From positions 2,435,501-2,499,500 of the forward strand of contig NC_069088.1 of assembly GCF_947172395.1 (NCBI RefSeq): a DNA stretch of 64,000 nt, written 5' to 3'. The notes beneath the pieces were generated by a model, which saw only the letters and a list, made by a program, of their open reading frames with translations, was not told the origin of the DNA and did not search any database. This document shows positions 1 to 11,261 of this stretch, piece by piece (positions within the stretch are counted from its first letter, which is position 1; every line of letters starts with the position of its first letter). The position numbers and the translations under genes are program-made. The DNA comes from Bicyclus anynana (taxonomy: Eukaryota > Arthropoda > Insecta > Lepidoptera > Nymphalidae).

Positions 1-230
1 ACACGAGCGGCAACTGCTACCGACAACCGCAGTCGGCGACGTCTCGGCGGCAGTCGACGTCGGTCGCCGAGTGCAGTCGTCAACAATTGCACGTTGTAGA
101 GTCAACATCTTCTGAGGATGCTCCGGTTTCGGGGTGAAACGTAGGTAGAGAGTATTTTGTCGGTCCTGGGTGACGTTGTCGCATGGGTTCGTCGGCTTTT
201 CGCGGCTAATAGCAAAATAAATAAATTATT
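1..230. repeat. GC-rich repeat at the left edge, unclassified
   Basis: This block is clearly richer in G and C than its surroundings and ends in an A-rich stretch with AATAAATAAA-like motifs. No open frame runs through it. It looks like the 3' part of a longer repeat cut by the window edge. A weakly similar stretch sharing GCAGTCGTCAAC lies near 12.67 kb, with a further similar piece (CGTACGTAGAGA) near 12.81 kb. Its class is not recognised. Confidence 0.35.
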
Positions 231-280
231 ATATATTCATGATGAACTTCCGCAAAGTAACGCCTGCTTCTAACTATACT

Positions 281-764
281 TCTATACTAATATTATAAAG
301 AGGAAAACTTTGTTTGTATGTTTGTTTGATTGTAATGAATAGGCTCAAAAACTACTGGATCGATTTTAAAAATTCTTTCACCATTCGAAAGACTATCCAC
401 AAGTAACATAGGCTTAATTTTATTTTGGAAAAAAATAGGGTTCCGTAAGATATTTGGGGTTTTCGGACACAAGGTGTAAAAAATCAACCAGAAAAGTTAC
501 TTATTTTGCGTACGCTGTCTAAACTATAAAAGATAGAACCATAAAATGTTCTAATTAATTGTAGATCTTATAAATATCTACAAAAAAGTCCGCGACACAC
601 TACACCAATCTATGTCGAGTGAGGCACAACAACCATTTTTTTATATAAAAATCTTGAATCTTTAGGGTAGGGGTAGGGTAGGGTAGGGATAGGGTAGGGG
701 AAGGATAGGGGTAGTTGAAAGTTTACATCAAGTAAACGCGGATGAAGTCGCGGGCGTCGGCTAG
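281..764 (+). mobile_element. Non-autonomous Helitron-like element
   Basis: It starts TCTATACTAATATTATAAAG and ends GTCGGCTAG followed by T, the TC...CTAG ends expected of Helitrons, with no terminal inverted repeats. There is no Rep/helicase coding capacity. It differs from the shorter Helitron family below by its length (about 484 bp) and by a G-rich GGGTA tract near its 3' end. Confidence 0.7.
664..712 (+). repeat. (GGGTA)n-like G-rich tract, possible G-quadruplex
   Basis: About seven G-runs of three or more are separated by one to three bases (AGGGTAGGGGTAGGG...), which fits the simple G-quadruplex rule. It lies inside the Helitron-like element. The complementary TACCC form recurs in the elements at 18.7 and 52.5 kb. 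Confidence 0.6.
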
Positions 765-854
765 TCCAATATAGTTATACAACAGCCACAATGTCCTACA
801 AATTGTGTGGTACATTATATCGTTCCGACGTTCAGATTTATTCTTGGTTTTTTT

Positions 855-995
855 CTGGTATGCAGGTTTCCTCACGATGTTTTTCCTTTACGTTTAAGAC
901 ACTTGATATTTAATTTCTTAAAATGCACACAACTGAAAAGGTTGAGGTGTATGCCTCGGAACGTATTTGAACCCACACCCTCCGAATCGGAGGCG
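855..995 (-). mobile_element. tRNA-SINE family B, partial
   Basis: Reading the minus strand, the tRNA-like head (B box near 970) runs into the family B body (AAATATCA... and CATCGTGAGGAAACCTGCAT). The 3' half is missing, so only the head and central body remain. Confidence 0.8.
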
Positions 996-2185
996 TAATA
1001 CTAATAAATAAAACATTTTAAGGATTGTCTACGTTGTTATCCATAAATATGCATCTCATTGGCAGGCTCATCCTATGCCTTAGTAACACATATGCTAACA
1101 CATTGTACCGTAGTATTGAATAATGGACGGCATATAATGGCTGAAAATTGATACAACGACTCCATTGTGCTGATACTGCGCGGAATCGTGATTGATATTC
1201 ATGTGGATGTTTCCTGTTTCATATAATAACGTGGAACGATGGGCGCTTTGATACAAAACAAATAAAGAGTAACAATAACAGCAATATTATACCAAAAAAA
1301 TATACATGTTTGTTATTAGAGAGCTGTATTCAAAAACATTAGCAACCTATACAAGAATAATTCCATGGTTGGTTTCAGTACCGCTTTTTCTTAGAATAGT
1401 AGATTGTTATACAAGGGGCTAAAAAGACCCATTATATACGAGGTATTTTTAGGACCCGAGACGTAAGGCGAGGGCCGCCTAAATAGAAACCTAGAGTTTA
1501 TAATGAGTTTAGCCCCACGTGTTACACTCTGCTTTTCACTACGATTGCGAGAAAATAAAATAGTTTAGTATAATAATTCAATGACTTATTTCAATTGAAA
1601 ATTAAATGTAAAATAATTTCCGACTACTGTGAAGATTTACTCATCTTCACAGTAGTCGGAAATTATTTTACCGGGTAAAAGCATGTCCTTTAATATCCAA
1701 AATTGTAGACTTTGTACTTTTAATTTTCAATTTATGTAAGGTATATGTGGGACATAATAGTTTAAAAAACTCCTTTCGTAAGTGAATCCATTCGTTGATG
1801 TTTTCTCCACTTATTGAATTTTTCGTAGGTATACCTCTTTCGTTTTATAGTAGGCTAGTACTTGGCTAGTACTCGTAATAGACAAGAATTAAAAAAAAAC
1901 AAAATTACTTTAGAGGCTGAAATGCTTGTTTAGCCCCGCTGTGGAGTGGTAATATGACAGTGTTTTTGGGCAAGAGTAGTGAAAACATATATAGTTATGG
2001 ACATAAGCACAGTAAAAATTTATACATTTTTTCTGTGACAAGAATTCTCTTGTTTTAATGATTGATGATCAGTAGGTATATCGTCAAAAATGAAAACAAT
2101 AGATTAATTAATTATTTATTATTAATTAAGACTAAGAATTTTATTGGAATTATTTTTCAATATGCTGAATGAACACAGATAAATC
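996..2185. other. No gene seen; AT-rich spacer
   Basis: No convincing open frame or known repeat apart from the palindrome at 1608-1671. The sequence looks single copy within the window. Confidence 0.6.
1608..1671. repeat. Perfect palindrome, 29-bp arms
   Basis: Positions 1608-1636 are the exact reverse complement of 1643-1671, with a 6-nt loop (TTACTC). It is not part of any repeat family seen here. A transcript would fold into a perfect hairpin. Confidence 0.95.
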
Positions 2186-2369
2186 AAATTCGTTCATAAC
2201 ACTCCTGATGGTCCGCAGGGGCCGGGAGGCGGGTAGCGAAGACAGAAAAACCCACAACTGATGCACCCCACTTTCAACCTCTGCCCGACTACTTCACACC
2301 CGCGTAGTACGTCGTCCCCCGTCGCCCGCCTATAATGGGAGTGTCATCAACGAACTTGCCAAGCTATAT
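2186..2369. mobile_element. MITE with TATAGCTTGGCAA ends
   Basis: The right end reads AACGAACTTGCCAAGCTATA. The left end is a damaged inverse copy (AAATTCGTTCATAACACTCC). The GC-rich middle matches the copies at 28.4, 42.1, 51.5 and 63.5 kb. No coding capacity. Confidence 0.65.
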
Positions 2370-2390
2370 TTGTCTAACATATAAGTACCA

Positions 2391-2530
2391 TTTTTTTTTA
2401 TTAATTAAGTTAATCCTTGACTGCGATCTCACCTGACTCACTAAACATCATAGTAGCTTCTTGGACTGCATTGTTATAGAATGCAGTCTAAGATGGAAGT
2501 GGACTAACTTGGAAGAGGTACAGGTTTGTT
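2391..2530 (-). mobile_element. tRNA-SINE family A, 3' part
   Basis: Minus-strand family A tail and body: CTTGACTGCGATCTCACCTGA and TCTAAGATGGAAGTGGACTA match the 3' half of the intact copies at 34.6 and 43.6 kb. The middle is rearranged and the tRNA head is absent. Confidence 0.65.
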
Positions 2531-2691
2531 CTACCTACACGAGTACCTCTGACTGTATAAACGCGGAACGTAACAAATGCAATACGTACAGAACGTACAG
2601 AATACATATACGTACAAACGCTAGTAAACTAGACACGGCCTACGCCTAACATCATACGAGACCTGAGCCACCAAAAAATATATAAAATCCT

Positions 2692-2757
2692 AAACTGAAC
2701 TGAACTGGGAACCTCTCTGTTGAGAACCACAGCACTACCGACTGCGCCAGAGATGTC
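2692..2757 (-). mobile_element. tRNA-derived SINE head, third type
   Basis: On the minus strand TCTGGCGCAGTCGGTAGTG resembles a tRNA A box, and GAGGTTCCCAG a degenerate B box. Only a short piece is left, so the family assignment is weak. Confidence 0.4.
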
Positions 2758-4210
2758 ATAGAAAGGGAAAAAATAACGACGCATGCAGTAATTGTTAACA
2801 AATAGGTACCACTACGTAAACGTGTAATTGGAAAAAAATGTATTGTATTAAACGTTAAGGCCTTATTTTAAGCATTATGACGTGTTACACGTATAAAAAG
2901 CTTATGTGACTCAAAAGTAATTACTCGAAACATAATCATACGTTAACACAGCCATAACGTAACCTTTATAAAGCGAGTAACGGGGACAATCTAAAAGTTG
3001 CCGCGCCCGAGTAAATACTTAGGCACGCAGCCAAATTAAAACAGCAAAGTTATGGATGCGACACTGTTAAGAATTTAAACTGAGTACAATGTGTTATAGA
3101 GCGAGAGCCTGTAGAAGGCAGACATACCACATGTAGGCTGAAAGTTCGTCAGACGAATTTAGTTTCTAATATAGGTTGGTACGAGCCTATTATGGAGTAT
3201 TAACCTTCTAAGTGGAGCCTCAGTTCTCCAAATATACAACGTAATATTTTGATATTTTCTATAGGATTTCATGAGGAACGATGTATCCACTCTCTAGATC
3301 ATAAGCTTAGTGGCTTGCCTTCCTTAGAGGCCTATAAAGCTCTCATAAAATAATTAACGGTGTTTTAGAAGGGAGTAAAGTAATTGGTGACTGTGGACAT
3401 AATTTCTTAAACATGTATTATGCCGAGGAAAATATTAAAAAATATGCTATGGTCTGGACGCCTAAATTGATAGTTATTTAAATACAATATTGGTAAGCCT
3501 ACTTAAAATAAATAAATAATGATTTTGATTTATTGATTCCTAAAAGCTGCTACCTTTCAAAACCACCACGGTCCAATCCTCATAATTAGCTACCTTGTAT
3601 TTGCCTACAGTAGTACCATAGGCTGAAAGCCATCCATCTGTTCTAAAATTAAGTAAGTTAGGCTACCACAGGCTCTCGGTTCACTTTTTTTCACATTTCC
3701 TACGTTTCGCTAGCGACTTCATTTGTGCTAACTAGTTTGTAAGCACTTCATTACAGAAATAGGAATCTGTGTTTTTAAATTTTTAAGTTTTCAGTTTTAA
3801 CTTTAATTTTAGCGCTTACTAAGTGCCGTTTTGTTTTCCTATTTACAAATTGAACAACTTATTTGGCGCCGGCTAATAGGTAAGCGCAGAGGCAGATTAT
3901 AATTTAAAAAATTGGGAAAATTTAATCTAAGAATATCCTTAAGGCAAACAAGGCACATGCAAAAGCTAGGCGCTTGTTTAGTAAGAAAAAATATTAAACC
4001 TAAAATAAATTTTGTGAACCAGTAAAAAAAGTAACTCAAACTTATATAACAATTTTTTTATAAGATTTAATGTTTAGTTTGGTTAAACTGAAACCCAATA
4101 TTGCTGTGCAGTTAGTTAATAATGTAATTTGGTTCTCAGAGTAGGTACAAGTATTAGCCCGCTTACGTTACGTTACTTCAACAATTTTCAACATTTATTA
4201 TTTTTAACTA
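2758..4210. other. No gene seen; AT-rich spacer
   Basis: Only short chance frames, for example a 66-codon frame at 3839-4039 on the minus strand with no recognisable content. No repeat family identified. Confidence 0.55.
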
Positions 4211-4440
4211 AGTTTCGATCCGGGGTAAGCATCTCCAACTTTTAACTTGTGTGCATTTAAGAAATTAAATATCACGTGTCGAGGAAAACATTGTGAGGAA
4301 ACCTGCATACCAGATAATTTTCTTAATTCTCTGCGTGTGTGAAGTCTGTCAATCCGAATTGGGCCAGCGTGATGGACTATTGGCCTAACCCCTCTCGAGA
4401 GGACACTCGAGATCAGCAGAGAGCCGAATATGGATTGATA
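4211..4440 (+). mobile_element. tRNA-SINE family B, 5'-truncated
   Basis: Begins inside the B box (GTTTCGATCC) and continues through the body to GCCGAATATGGATTGATAAA. The A box is lost. It lies about 450 bp upstream of the candidate gene. Confidence 0.85.
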
Positions 4441-4790
4441 AAGAACTAAGATAAGATTAGAGAATCTAATCTTAGTTAAAAATTGCAATTTTAACCGCTG
4501 TTTACTACATAGACTAACTTTCAGCTTTTATAAAATCACCATCACTTGGACCAAACAACTCTACAACATTGCATTGTCTGTTATGCCACTAATTTACAAA
4601 CAACGAAAAAGCAATAAAGACAATTGTTACAAATACATTTCCTGCATAGGAAGTATAACAAATGCCGTTAGACACAAATCTTAGCATTTATAAAAAAATA
4701 TCCATTGCAAAGACAGACTTTCTATTTAAAAAGTAATCCTAAATAATGTAATTACAGAAAATATAAAGAAAATTATGTAAAGAGAAATTG

Positions 4791-4796
4791 TATAAA
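4791..4796 (+). promoter_or_regulatory. Possible TATA box
   Basis: TATAAA lies about 100 bp upstream of the first ATG of the two-exon gene. In such AT-rich sequence this may be chance; no initiator can be assigned with confidence. Confidence 0.2.
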
Positions 4797-4891
4797 CAAT
4801 ACAACCAAAGAAAGTGGAAGTTAAAATAGAAAATACTAAAAGGAAACAAACGCAAAATAAAAAAAGAACTTTAAGCTGATGCTTTAGCTGC

Positions 4892-5939
4892 ATGTTAGCT
4901 AGAGTTAAAATGCATTTAAAACTGATATTATTGATCAGTCTATTATATCGCTCAGTAGATACAAAAAAAGTCTACCCTAAGCCAGATACTCCAAGACCTC
5001 CGACAGATTATAGACCTTCTAAATGGTTGTCCAATAGCGCATTAGATGTTTGGTATGGAAATAAAAGCATAGTTAATATATTATCAAGGGAGTTTAATAA
5101 TTTAATAGATACAATCGCAATAAGACCAGGTAATTATTAAAGATATATTAAAATAAAAAGTATAATAAACAATATATTGAATTGGTTGGAATTGGTGTAT
5201 TGAGTGATGATTGTCAAGTTATAAGACTTGATGGTCTAAAATCTGGCATTAGAAATATATACCCTCATTTGTTATTTATTAGTTTAAATGATAGATAATG
5301 ATCAGAGTGACAAATTGCAAATAGGTCGCCTAACGTATTTTTCATACAAAATCTAGGAAATCACAAACTTGATCAAAGGCAACCTTATACAATTAAATAA
5401 AGCATAAAGTAAGCTTTTATTTAAAATATTAAACGATGATGAGGGTATATAAATAACATTACTTAACAGTTTATATATGCCAACCCCAGAGTTACAGTGT
5501 GAAAGCAGACAATCTTTACTTTCTCAGTTCTCTTTTCATGATTTTTTTATTTACCAATCAGGGTAAAAAATTAAATAAATAATAATTTAATACTATGGCT
5601 GCAATTTAGCTATGTACAATGTATTCTATCATTTATTTCTTATTAAAATTATTATATATAATTTTTAATTAACAGATGCCGGTATATATTTCTTATGCCT
5701 GGTCTTTACTATCTATCTTGATGTGAACAGAACATATTACTCGTAAAATATAAAATTTTACTTTTGAAATATCTTTCTCTCAGAAATTTATTTTATTTTC
5801 AGTTCGTTTGGCAAAAGACAATATACGAAAACAGAGTTCCACTGACTACATATTCAAAGAGCGAACGAATGTGATGCCTCAGCCTCAACAACCAAATAAA
5901 ACAATATTCACTTATAACTTGCCACGAATTGTGCATTGA
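4892..5939 (+). CDS. Two-exon gene for a small secreted protein, family unknown
   Basis: Exon 1 is 4892-5129 and exon 2 is 5803-5939 (TGA at 5937-5939). The intron, 5130-5802, starts GTAATTAT and ends TTTTATTTTCAG after a pyrimidine-rich tract. Exon 1 leaves one base of a codon and exon 2 supplies two, so the frame is kept and the product is 124 residues. Residues about 1-24 look like a signal peptide: basic start (MLARVKMHLK), then LILLISLLY, then polar RSVDT. A second ATG at 4910 gives an equally good signal peptide, so the start is uncertain. The mature part begins basic and proline-rich (KPDTPRPPTDYRP) and has N-glycosylation sequons (NKS, NKT). It has no cysteine after the signal, so it is not a disulfide toxin or insulin-like peptide. 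The function is unknown. The gene model is inferred from frame and splice signals only. An upstream non-coding exon ending at the AG near 4886 is possible. Confidence 0.6.
5261..5446. mobile_element. Small MITE within the intron
   Basis: Inverted ends ACCCTCAT and ATGAGGGT are each flanked by ATAT, which fits insertion at TA by a Tc1/mariner-type transposase. The interior is AT-rich and non-coding. It accounts for 186 of the intron's 673 bases. Confidence 0.45.
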
Positions 5940-6072
5940 AAATTCGTACGTGAATAATATTTTGGTTTGCCCTCGTCTTCGTGTTATTTCAATATGCTGC
6001 TAGTAATTCGCCATTTTAGGGAAACTGTCACAGAATAGGTACATAATTCTGAGTTTGTATACGGAGTCGACG

Positions 6073-6078
6073 AATAAA
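6073..6078 (+). terminator. Polyadenylation signal AATAAA
   Basis: AATAAA lies 134 bases after the stop codon of the two-exon gene, a normal distance for a short 3' UTR. No other canonical signal lies between. Confidence 0.4.
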
Positions 6079-6099
6079 TTATTCAAGAATCTGTGATCA

Positions 6100-7047
6100 G
6101 GGATATCCGGCCTCATGAATGTAATTTATTTACAACTTTCACTATGTCCTTTTCTTAAAATATTTTACTAAAACCAACTGCAAAAGATTTGTCGATAAAA
6201 TTCTGTTACCCATAATACAAATTACATGTAAGGAGGAGATTATCAATTCGTTATCAAGTCGTCGAGATTATCAATCTTTTTTTTATGTACATTCACACCG
6301 ATTACTCGAAGACGCCTAAACCAATTTGAATTACACTCTACAAAATATTCTGTTGAGCCAAAAATAATATAATTATATCCAACTAAATACTTGGGAGCAG
6401 CGCCTTAAGTAATCCTGCTGAGCAAAAGTAAATGATACCTCACGTCGTTTTCCTTTTAATAACCACAAGTCATAAGAAAATCTTAAGGCCTCTTTATACG
6501 GAGTTACAAAGGGAATACACAATGATGAGCCAGATTTGAAGAGTAGTATCAGAAGCCACAATTTCTTCCTTTTTGGTAACTAATAAATAATTTTCGCGTC
6601 CCCCAATCTCTTTGGGGTGCGTTGCTTTGATGTCTAAAAAGCCACTTCATAAGTGTACGCACTCCAGTCGCTTGATTAGAAGGCAGTTAGGGTGGCGCGA
6701 AGGGTGTCGGCAATCCCATAGATGAATTTTTCAACAAAAAAATTTAACAGCAAGGCGTAGCTTACACTGTTGGCACATTCATGTAGTAGTCACAATCATG
6801 AGCCTGACAATGACATAGCCTCAATGTCTCCTCAGTTTGGTCTTAAACTCTTTGCTTAACCCACTTTGGAATTTTGACGTGCTTAATTTTGCTTATTTGG
6901 AAAAAAATCGCAAGCCTTATTGTGGACTACCAAAAAAATGGTCTAATGCCACTTGTAACCAGACATGAGACTACACATTTTAATTCATTCCATCGGACTT
7001 CTTCCACCGGTCTAGTCTATCTGCTGAAATTAGGTACAAACATTACA
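6100..7047. other. No gene seen
   Basis: Contains a slightly GC-richer stretch near 6595-6720 with a small hairpin (CCCCAATCTCTTTGGGG). No open frame of note and no family recognised. Confidence 0.5.
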
Positions 7048-7230
7048 TGGCGACCACACACTTGAAAGCGTAATGTGTTGTCGACTCCTCCATTAGTTGG
7101 ACTGACGACATCAAGTCGAGTCGCATGTTTCCTGGATGCAGGAGACTGAGAATCGTGGTGTTTAGAAATCCTACAAAAGATCTATACTGCAGTGGACGTC
7201 CATCTACTGATGTGATTATGATGATGATAT
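7048..7230 (+). mobile_element. RTE-like LINE, 3' end
   Basis: Decayed C-terminus of the RTE-type polyprotein: a WRP.T motif at 7048, a region matching GGTGGAC..GACGACATCAAG, then CAGTGGACGTCCATC and a tail of GATTATGATGATGATAT. Stops and frameshifts interrupt it. Confidence 0.7.
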
Positions 7231-7254
7231 AATATTTGCATCTGTATATTGTTA

Positions 7255-7447
7255 ACTAATAGACGCAGCGCGGTTTCATCTTCGGGGTACCCGTTTCCGA
7301 AGGAATACGGGGATAAAGTATAGCCTTTAGCCTTCCTCGATAAATGGACTATCGCACACTAAGACAATTTTTGAAATCGAACTAATAGTTCCTGAGATTA
7401 GCGCGTCCAAACAAACAAACTCTTCAGCCTTTTAACATTAGTATAAA
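7255..7447 (-). mobile_element. Non-autonomous Helitron-like element (short family)
   Basis: On the minus strand it runs from TTTATACTAATGTTAAAAGG through GAGTTTGTTTGTTTGGACG and GGAACTATTAGTTCG to GCGCTGCGTCTATTAG. It matches the intact copy at 59.6 kb along its full length. Confidence 0.8.
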
Positions 7448-9586
7448 TAAAGAAAATTTGGCAAAGATTTTACTCTCTCCTTGGTTAAAATATTAGGTAA
7501 AGAATTTCAGTATTGTCTCATAAAATCTGAGTTTGGACAACAATGTCTTTGTTGCCATTTCTGCAGTAATATTTGATGGCCGTTGTCCATTCGCGAGCCA
7601 CGAGCTTTTCGTGCTCTTCGTCTTATTACTTATTAAACATTCAGAAATTCAACCAGAACAAAAGCAGTACAGTGCCATCTTTCATTTTCAAGTCGTAAAT
7701 ATTTCGCTTTGATATACATTTGTTACGAGTATAATATAAATGTCCTCCTATAAAATCAAAAAGTTCAAAGAAATGGTCTGAACGATTTAATTATAAAGTT
7801 AATAATACTTAAAATAAATCTATTTAGAAGTAACAGCAAAATCAAGACCAGTATTACATTTTTGAGTTTTTGAAGCTTTACCATACCGTACCATGCCAGA
7901 AGACGACCAAGTTCTGATGGTCGTAAGATACCTTGAAATTGGATTATATTATAATACTCGGATGGTTTTTCCATCTAATATTTAAAAATTGTGTGTTTGT
8001 GTTTTGTCACACTTACTCCTTCTGTCAGCTTACCATCTTAATTTCTAATATTTTTTGCAGTCTACCCTTCAATAATTGCCAAATATACATTTACTACCTT
8101 AAACAATTTCAATTAATTAAACAAAACAAATAACTTGTAAGTATTTAACTGGGTTAAACAAATCACGATATAAATTATGCAGTTAGCTAAGTAATTAAAA
8201 ATACCTCTCTTTGAATCGCATCCAAGAATTTTAAGACTGTTATGAACTTTGCTTAATCAGAATTCAGCAAGAAGTAAAGTAGGTCGGCTGAACGCAGCTA
8301 TTCAAATAGAGCAAGGACTTGGGTTTGATTATCAGTTGTGTTTGTTTTTAACAAACTTCAAGAAATGGGATTCTGTATTCGAATCATAAATGTGTGTAAT
8401 GCTTAAAAAAACTGCTAATCCATTTGGATGAGGTACCATAAATAAATAGACGTTTTTGGGGAAGATAAACATCTACTTATCTAAGATAATTTTGAGGCGG
8501 TTTTTATCAACACTTATCTGATATTTCTATAGAACATTTTAAAATATATATGGCGTAAGAAGTATGTATGTTCATTTTGTTTTAATAACTAAAGTGTTCC
8601 TAAATAATTCTGTTAATAAACAAACACAGCATATTATTTTATTGATATGCACGTACGCAATACGCAAAGTCAGCTAATAAATAATCAACCCTGAGAACCA
8701 CAGAACAGAACAGAGCAGAAGAATTACTTTAAGCACCGAACGTATACAGAATAGGTACATAATTATAGTTATTTTTCTGTAAGTATTGATTATAGTTTCA
8801 TGTCAACACCTTTGTGAACACGGCCTTATTCGAACTCGGTTCGAAGCGAAGTGGGTCGGTTCCGAACAGAGTTTTTCACGCAAAGGGCGGGCCCTTAATG
8901 AGCGCACTTGATGACAAAGCCAGGTACGAACTTTGTGCGCCGACCTTTATGTTTTATATCCAGATCAAGGGCGGCGTTTCAAAGTGGAATCGATCTTTTA
9001 TCTGTAGTATAGAGGAATTTTATAAAACTGTTTGCCGGATATTGCTAAATAGGTACTAGTAGTATCAGTAGTAGATTAATCAAATTTTTGATGAAATTTA
9101 GCCAGGTCCAGGATCCAGGAGTTATATAGCCTATTTAATTTAATTTTCAACTTATTTTAATATCATTTAAGTTGTGCATAATGAGGTTATAAGTTGATAG
9201 TTAAAATGTTGAAAGAAAAAAATATTTTCTTCTTTTTAGAGCTTTTTGTAAAAAGTTTTTTTACTTATAATTTATTCCTATAAGGAGGGCTTGACCCTGT
9301 ACCATTAACATAGTCTGAAAATTATGATAATGACAACCGAAATTTTCTATGACTTCGTAACACACCTACCTACTACGGTTAAACTGTGATATGTATATTT
9401 GGCGATATTATATTTGCTTCCTCGAATGTATTGTCAATATTGTTCCGTTTCAAGCTGAATTTGTGGTCCATATCATCGGCTTTTCACAAACAGTAGGTTG
9501 GGCAATAAAATCGCCGAGCAATGTTTTAAACGCTGAAAGAAATCAGAGTTTGTTGTGGTGTTTGCTATAGTTTACTTTTATTTTAG
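7448..9586. other. No gene seen; long AT-rich spacer
   Basis: Frames of 66-81 codons occur (7765-7974, 7933-8133, 8814-9059) but show no motif, signal peptide or splice context. The GC-richer patch at 8820-8980 (8814-9059 frame) is the only part that departs from background. Confidence 0.5.
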
Positions 9587-9739
9587 TGTTATTGCGGGAC
9601 ATCCGAGCTGGTGCACCACCTGCGCTTTATACAAGCGTGGAAACATACGGAGTGGAATTGCTGCGAATATATTCGTCCAAGTCGTTGACATAACGTTAAT
9701 CAATAGACACTTAGCTTGAGACGAATATCTTAGCATTCC

Positions 9740-10020
9740 ATGGATTCACTGGTGCCGGGTCCATCGCGTGGTAGAGAGAAAGACTCCGAGCAGAGTCCTG
9801 AACTTGTGATTATAGGATGTAGGGTTAAGGAATTCCTTGACGATCGATCAACACTCCCCGTTCTCTGCTCGTGTTGTTCTCCCTGCCTAGCCAAATTTGG
9901 TAAGATCCTATTAGAGCAGCTTTGGATACTCGTTCTAATTTAGAACTAGCTGCACTTCTAGAGAGGCCAAGGTCTTTAAGCAAGTTAAAAAGATATTTAG
10001 TAAAAAAATTTAAAAAATAA
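9740..10020 (+). pseudogene. Frameshifted small ORF, probably decayed element gene
   Basis: A frame opens at ATG 9740 in good context (CCATGG) and encodes MDSLVPGPSRGREKDSEQSP, an acidic segment, and a cysteine cluster (CSCCSPC). After about 9903 the reading continues in another frame from 9904 to the stop at 10018-10020, giving RAALDTRSNLELAALLERPR and a lysine-rich end (KLKRYLVKKFKK). One missing base near 9903 would join both parts into about 93 residues. The codon use and helical, charged C-terminus look coding. The 5' edge follows a strong splice acceptor-like TTTATTTTAG at 9577-9586, and GGTAAGA near 9900 resembles a donor. A host exon is therefore an alternative. No family is recognised. 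Confidence 0.4.
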
Positions 10021-10698
10021 ACCGAAAGTATTTTTTAAATTTTCTTCGGGATAATATGAAAGTTGTCTCCAATCGTCTTCTTCGCTTCATGGCAACCCAC
10101 AAAGCCAAGACGATTCGTAAACACCTTTGTCGACAATTCGTAAGTCTTTAAATTTACCGTTTCATTTAATTTATTGGTGACACTGTTTCCTGTATAATTA
10201 GGCTGAAGAAAATATAAAACAATTAAATTAATAGGAATAAAATACTTAATAAGAGTATGTATAAAAATAAAACCTTGGATGAATAAAAATAAAAAATTAA
10301 ATCGGTTGTAACTATTAACGTATTTAAAACAATAAATAAATAGACCGGAATATATTTTATTTCTTGTAAAAAAAGTTGACAACCCCAGAGCGAGGGGACG
10401 ACGCATGACGTCATCTTTTTTTGAGTTTGCATCTGGCTTCATCGAATTATAAGACGTTGTCACGTCAAAAATAAATACTCGCTTGGAAACATATATGCCC
10501 GTATGTTACAAGTCGGCGGCTTTTGCCCAGTATTTCTCTTCAGCTTTGTAACACGCACTGGGGACATAAAGTTGAGATTTTTGCGGCCTCTTCTAATGCA
10601 ATGGCGTGTTTCGCCCCGCTTTCGTTCCACTTTTTGTTTTCATAGCTGTCAGGTGCAGGGGTGGCGCTCGATTACCATTTTGATATCGGGAAAAGCAT
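10021..10698 (-). other. Spacer with an unsupported 142-codon minus-strand frame
   Basis: A minus-strand frame at 10035-10463 is long for AT-rich DNA but is dominated by Phe, Ile, Leu and Tyr with no motif. The GC-richer part near 10378-10440 carries GACGTCAT. It may be an old element. It is not accepted as a gene. Confidence 0.35.
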
Positions 10699-10940
10699 TC
10701 CTACTAATAATAATAATAATAAAAACATTTATTCAGCCAAAAACAACATAACATAAATAAGAAAAAAACATGAGAATTAATACTAACTTAATACTAACTT
10801 AATACTAAGGCTTCGGCTTAATAATGGGGCGCTGCCTCAGCTCTATGCTACAGCTAAGTAACTGTAGCGCTGATTTTCAGACATGACCCCAGGGTGAGCT
10901 CACGGACTGATCGGGAGAGCGTTGCGTCGTTTATTAGTTC
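10699..10940 (-). mobile_element. LINE 3' untranslated end
   Basis: On the minus strand a GC-moderate segment (GAGGCAGCGCCCCATTATTA) runs into an AATAAATG motif and ends in an ATT trinucleotide tail. This layout is typical of a LINE 3' UTR with a short repeat tail. A 13-bp unit (TTAATACTAAC core) is repeated three times at 10776-10808. No coding part remains. Confidence 0.45.
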
Positions 10941-11261
10941 CAAATTTAAAATAGATAAAATAATATACTATTATGTAACCACATATCTATAGTAAGTAAA
11001 AAACATACATACAGTCGAACGTAGAACCTCCTCCTTTTTGGAAGTCGGTTAAAAATTAGATTGGAGCGAAGGACAAACATTAATATTATAGGCAAAAAAT
11101 AAATAAAAAATAAAATAAGATTACTAAACAACTACAATAAGGACAAAAAAATAAATAAAAAAGAAAAGCAACTAAGTAACTTTGGTAAAATATTATCACT
11201 TTTTCATATTTGGTTACATTTATAGCGGCAGCGAAACTTACCTATGCTACCCCGATAACTT
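10941..11261. other. No gene seen
   Basis: AT-rich. Contains CCTCCTTTTTGGAAGTCGGTT at 11028-11049, a motif that resembles the GAAGTCGG ends of the MITE near 27.35 kb. Confidence 0.4.

Noticed and set aside
664..712. Telomere-like repeat
   Set aside because: Insect telomeres are TTAGG repeats. This is GGGTA, short, irregular and internal to a Helitron-like element.
8814..9059. 81-codon plus-strand frame starting at a GC-richer patch
   Set aside because: No signal peptide, domain or clear splice sites; cannot be told from chance.
10035..10463. 142-codon minus-strand frame
   Set aside because: Amino-acid content is what AT-rich non-coding DNA gives (Phe, Ile, Asn, Leu, Tyr), with no motif. 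Kept only as an unsupported frame.
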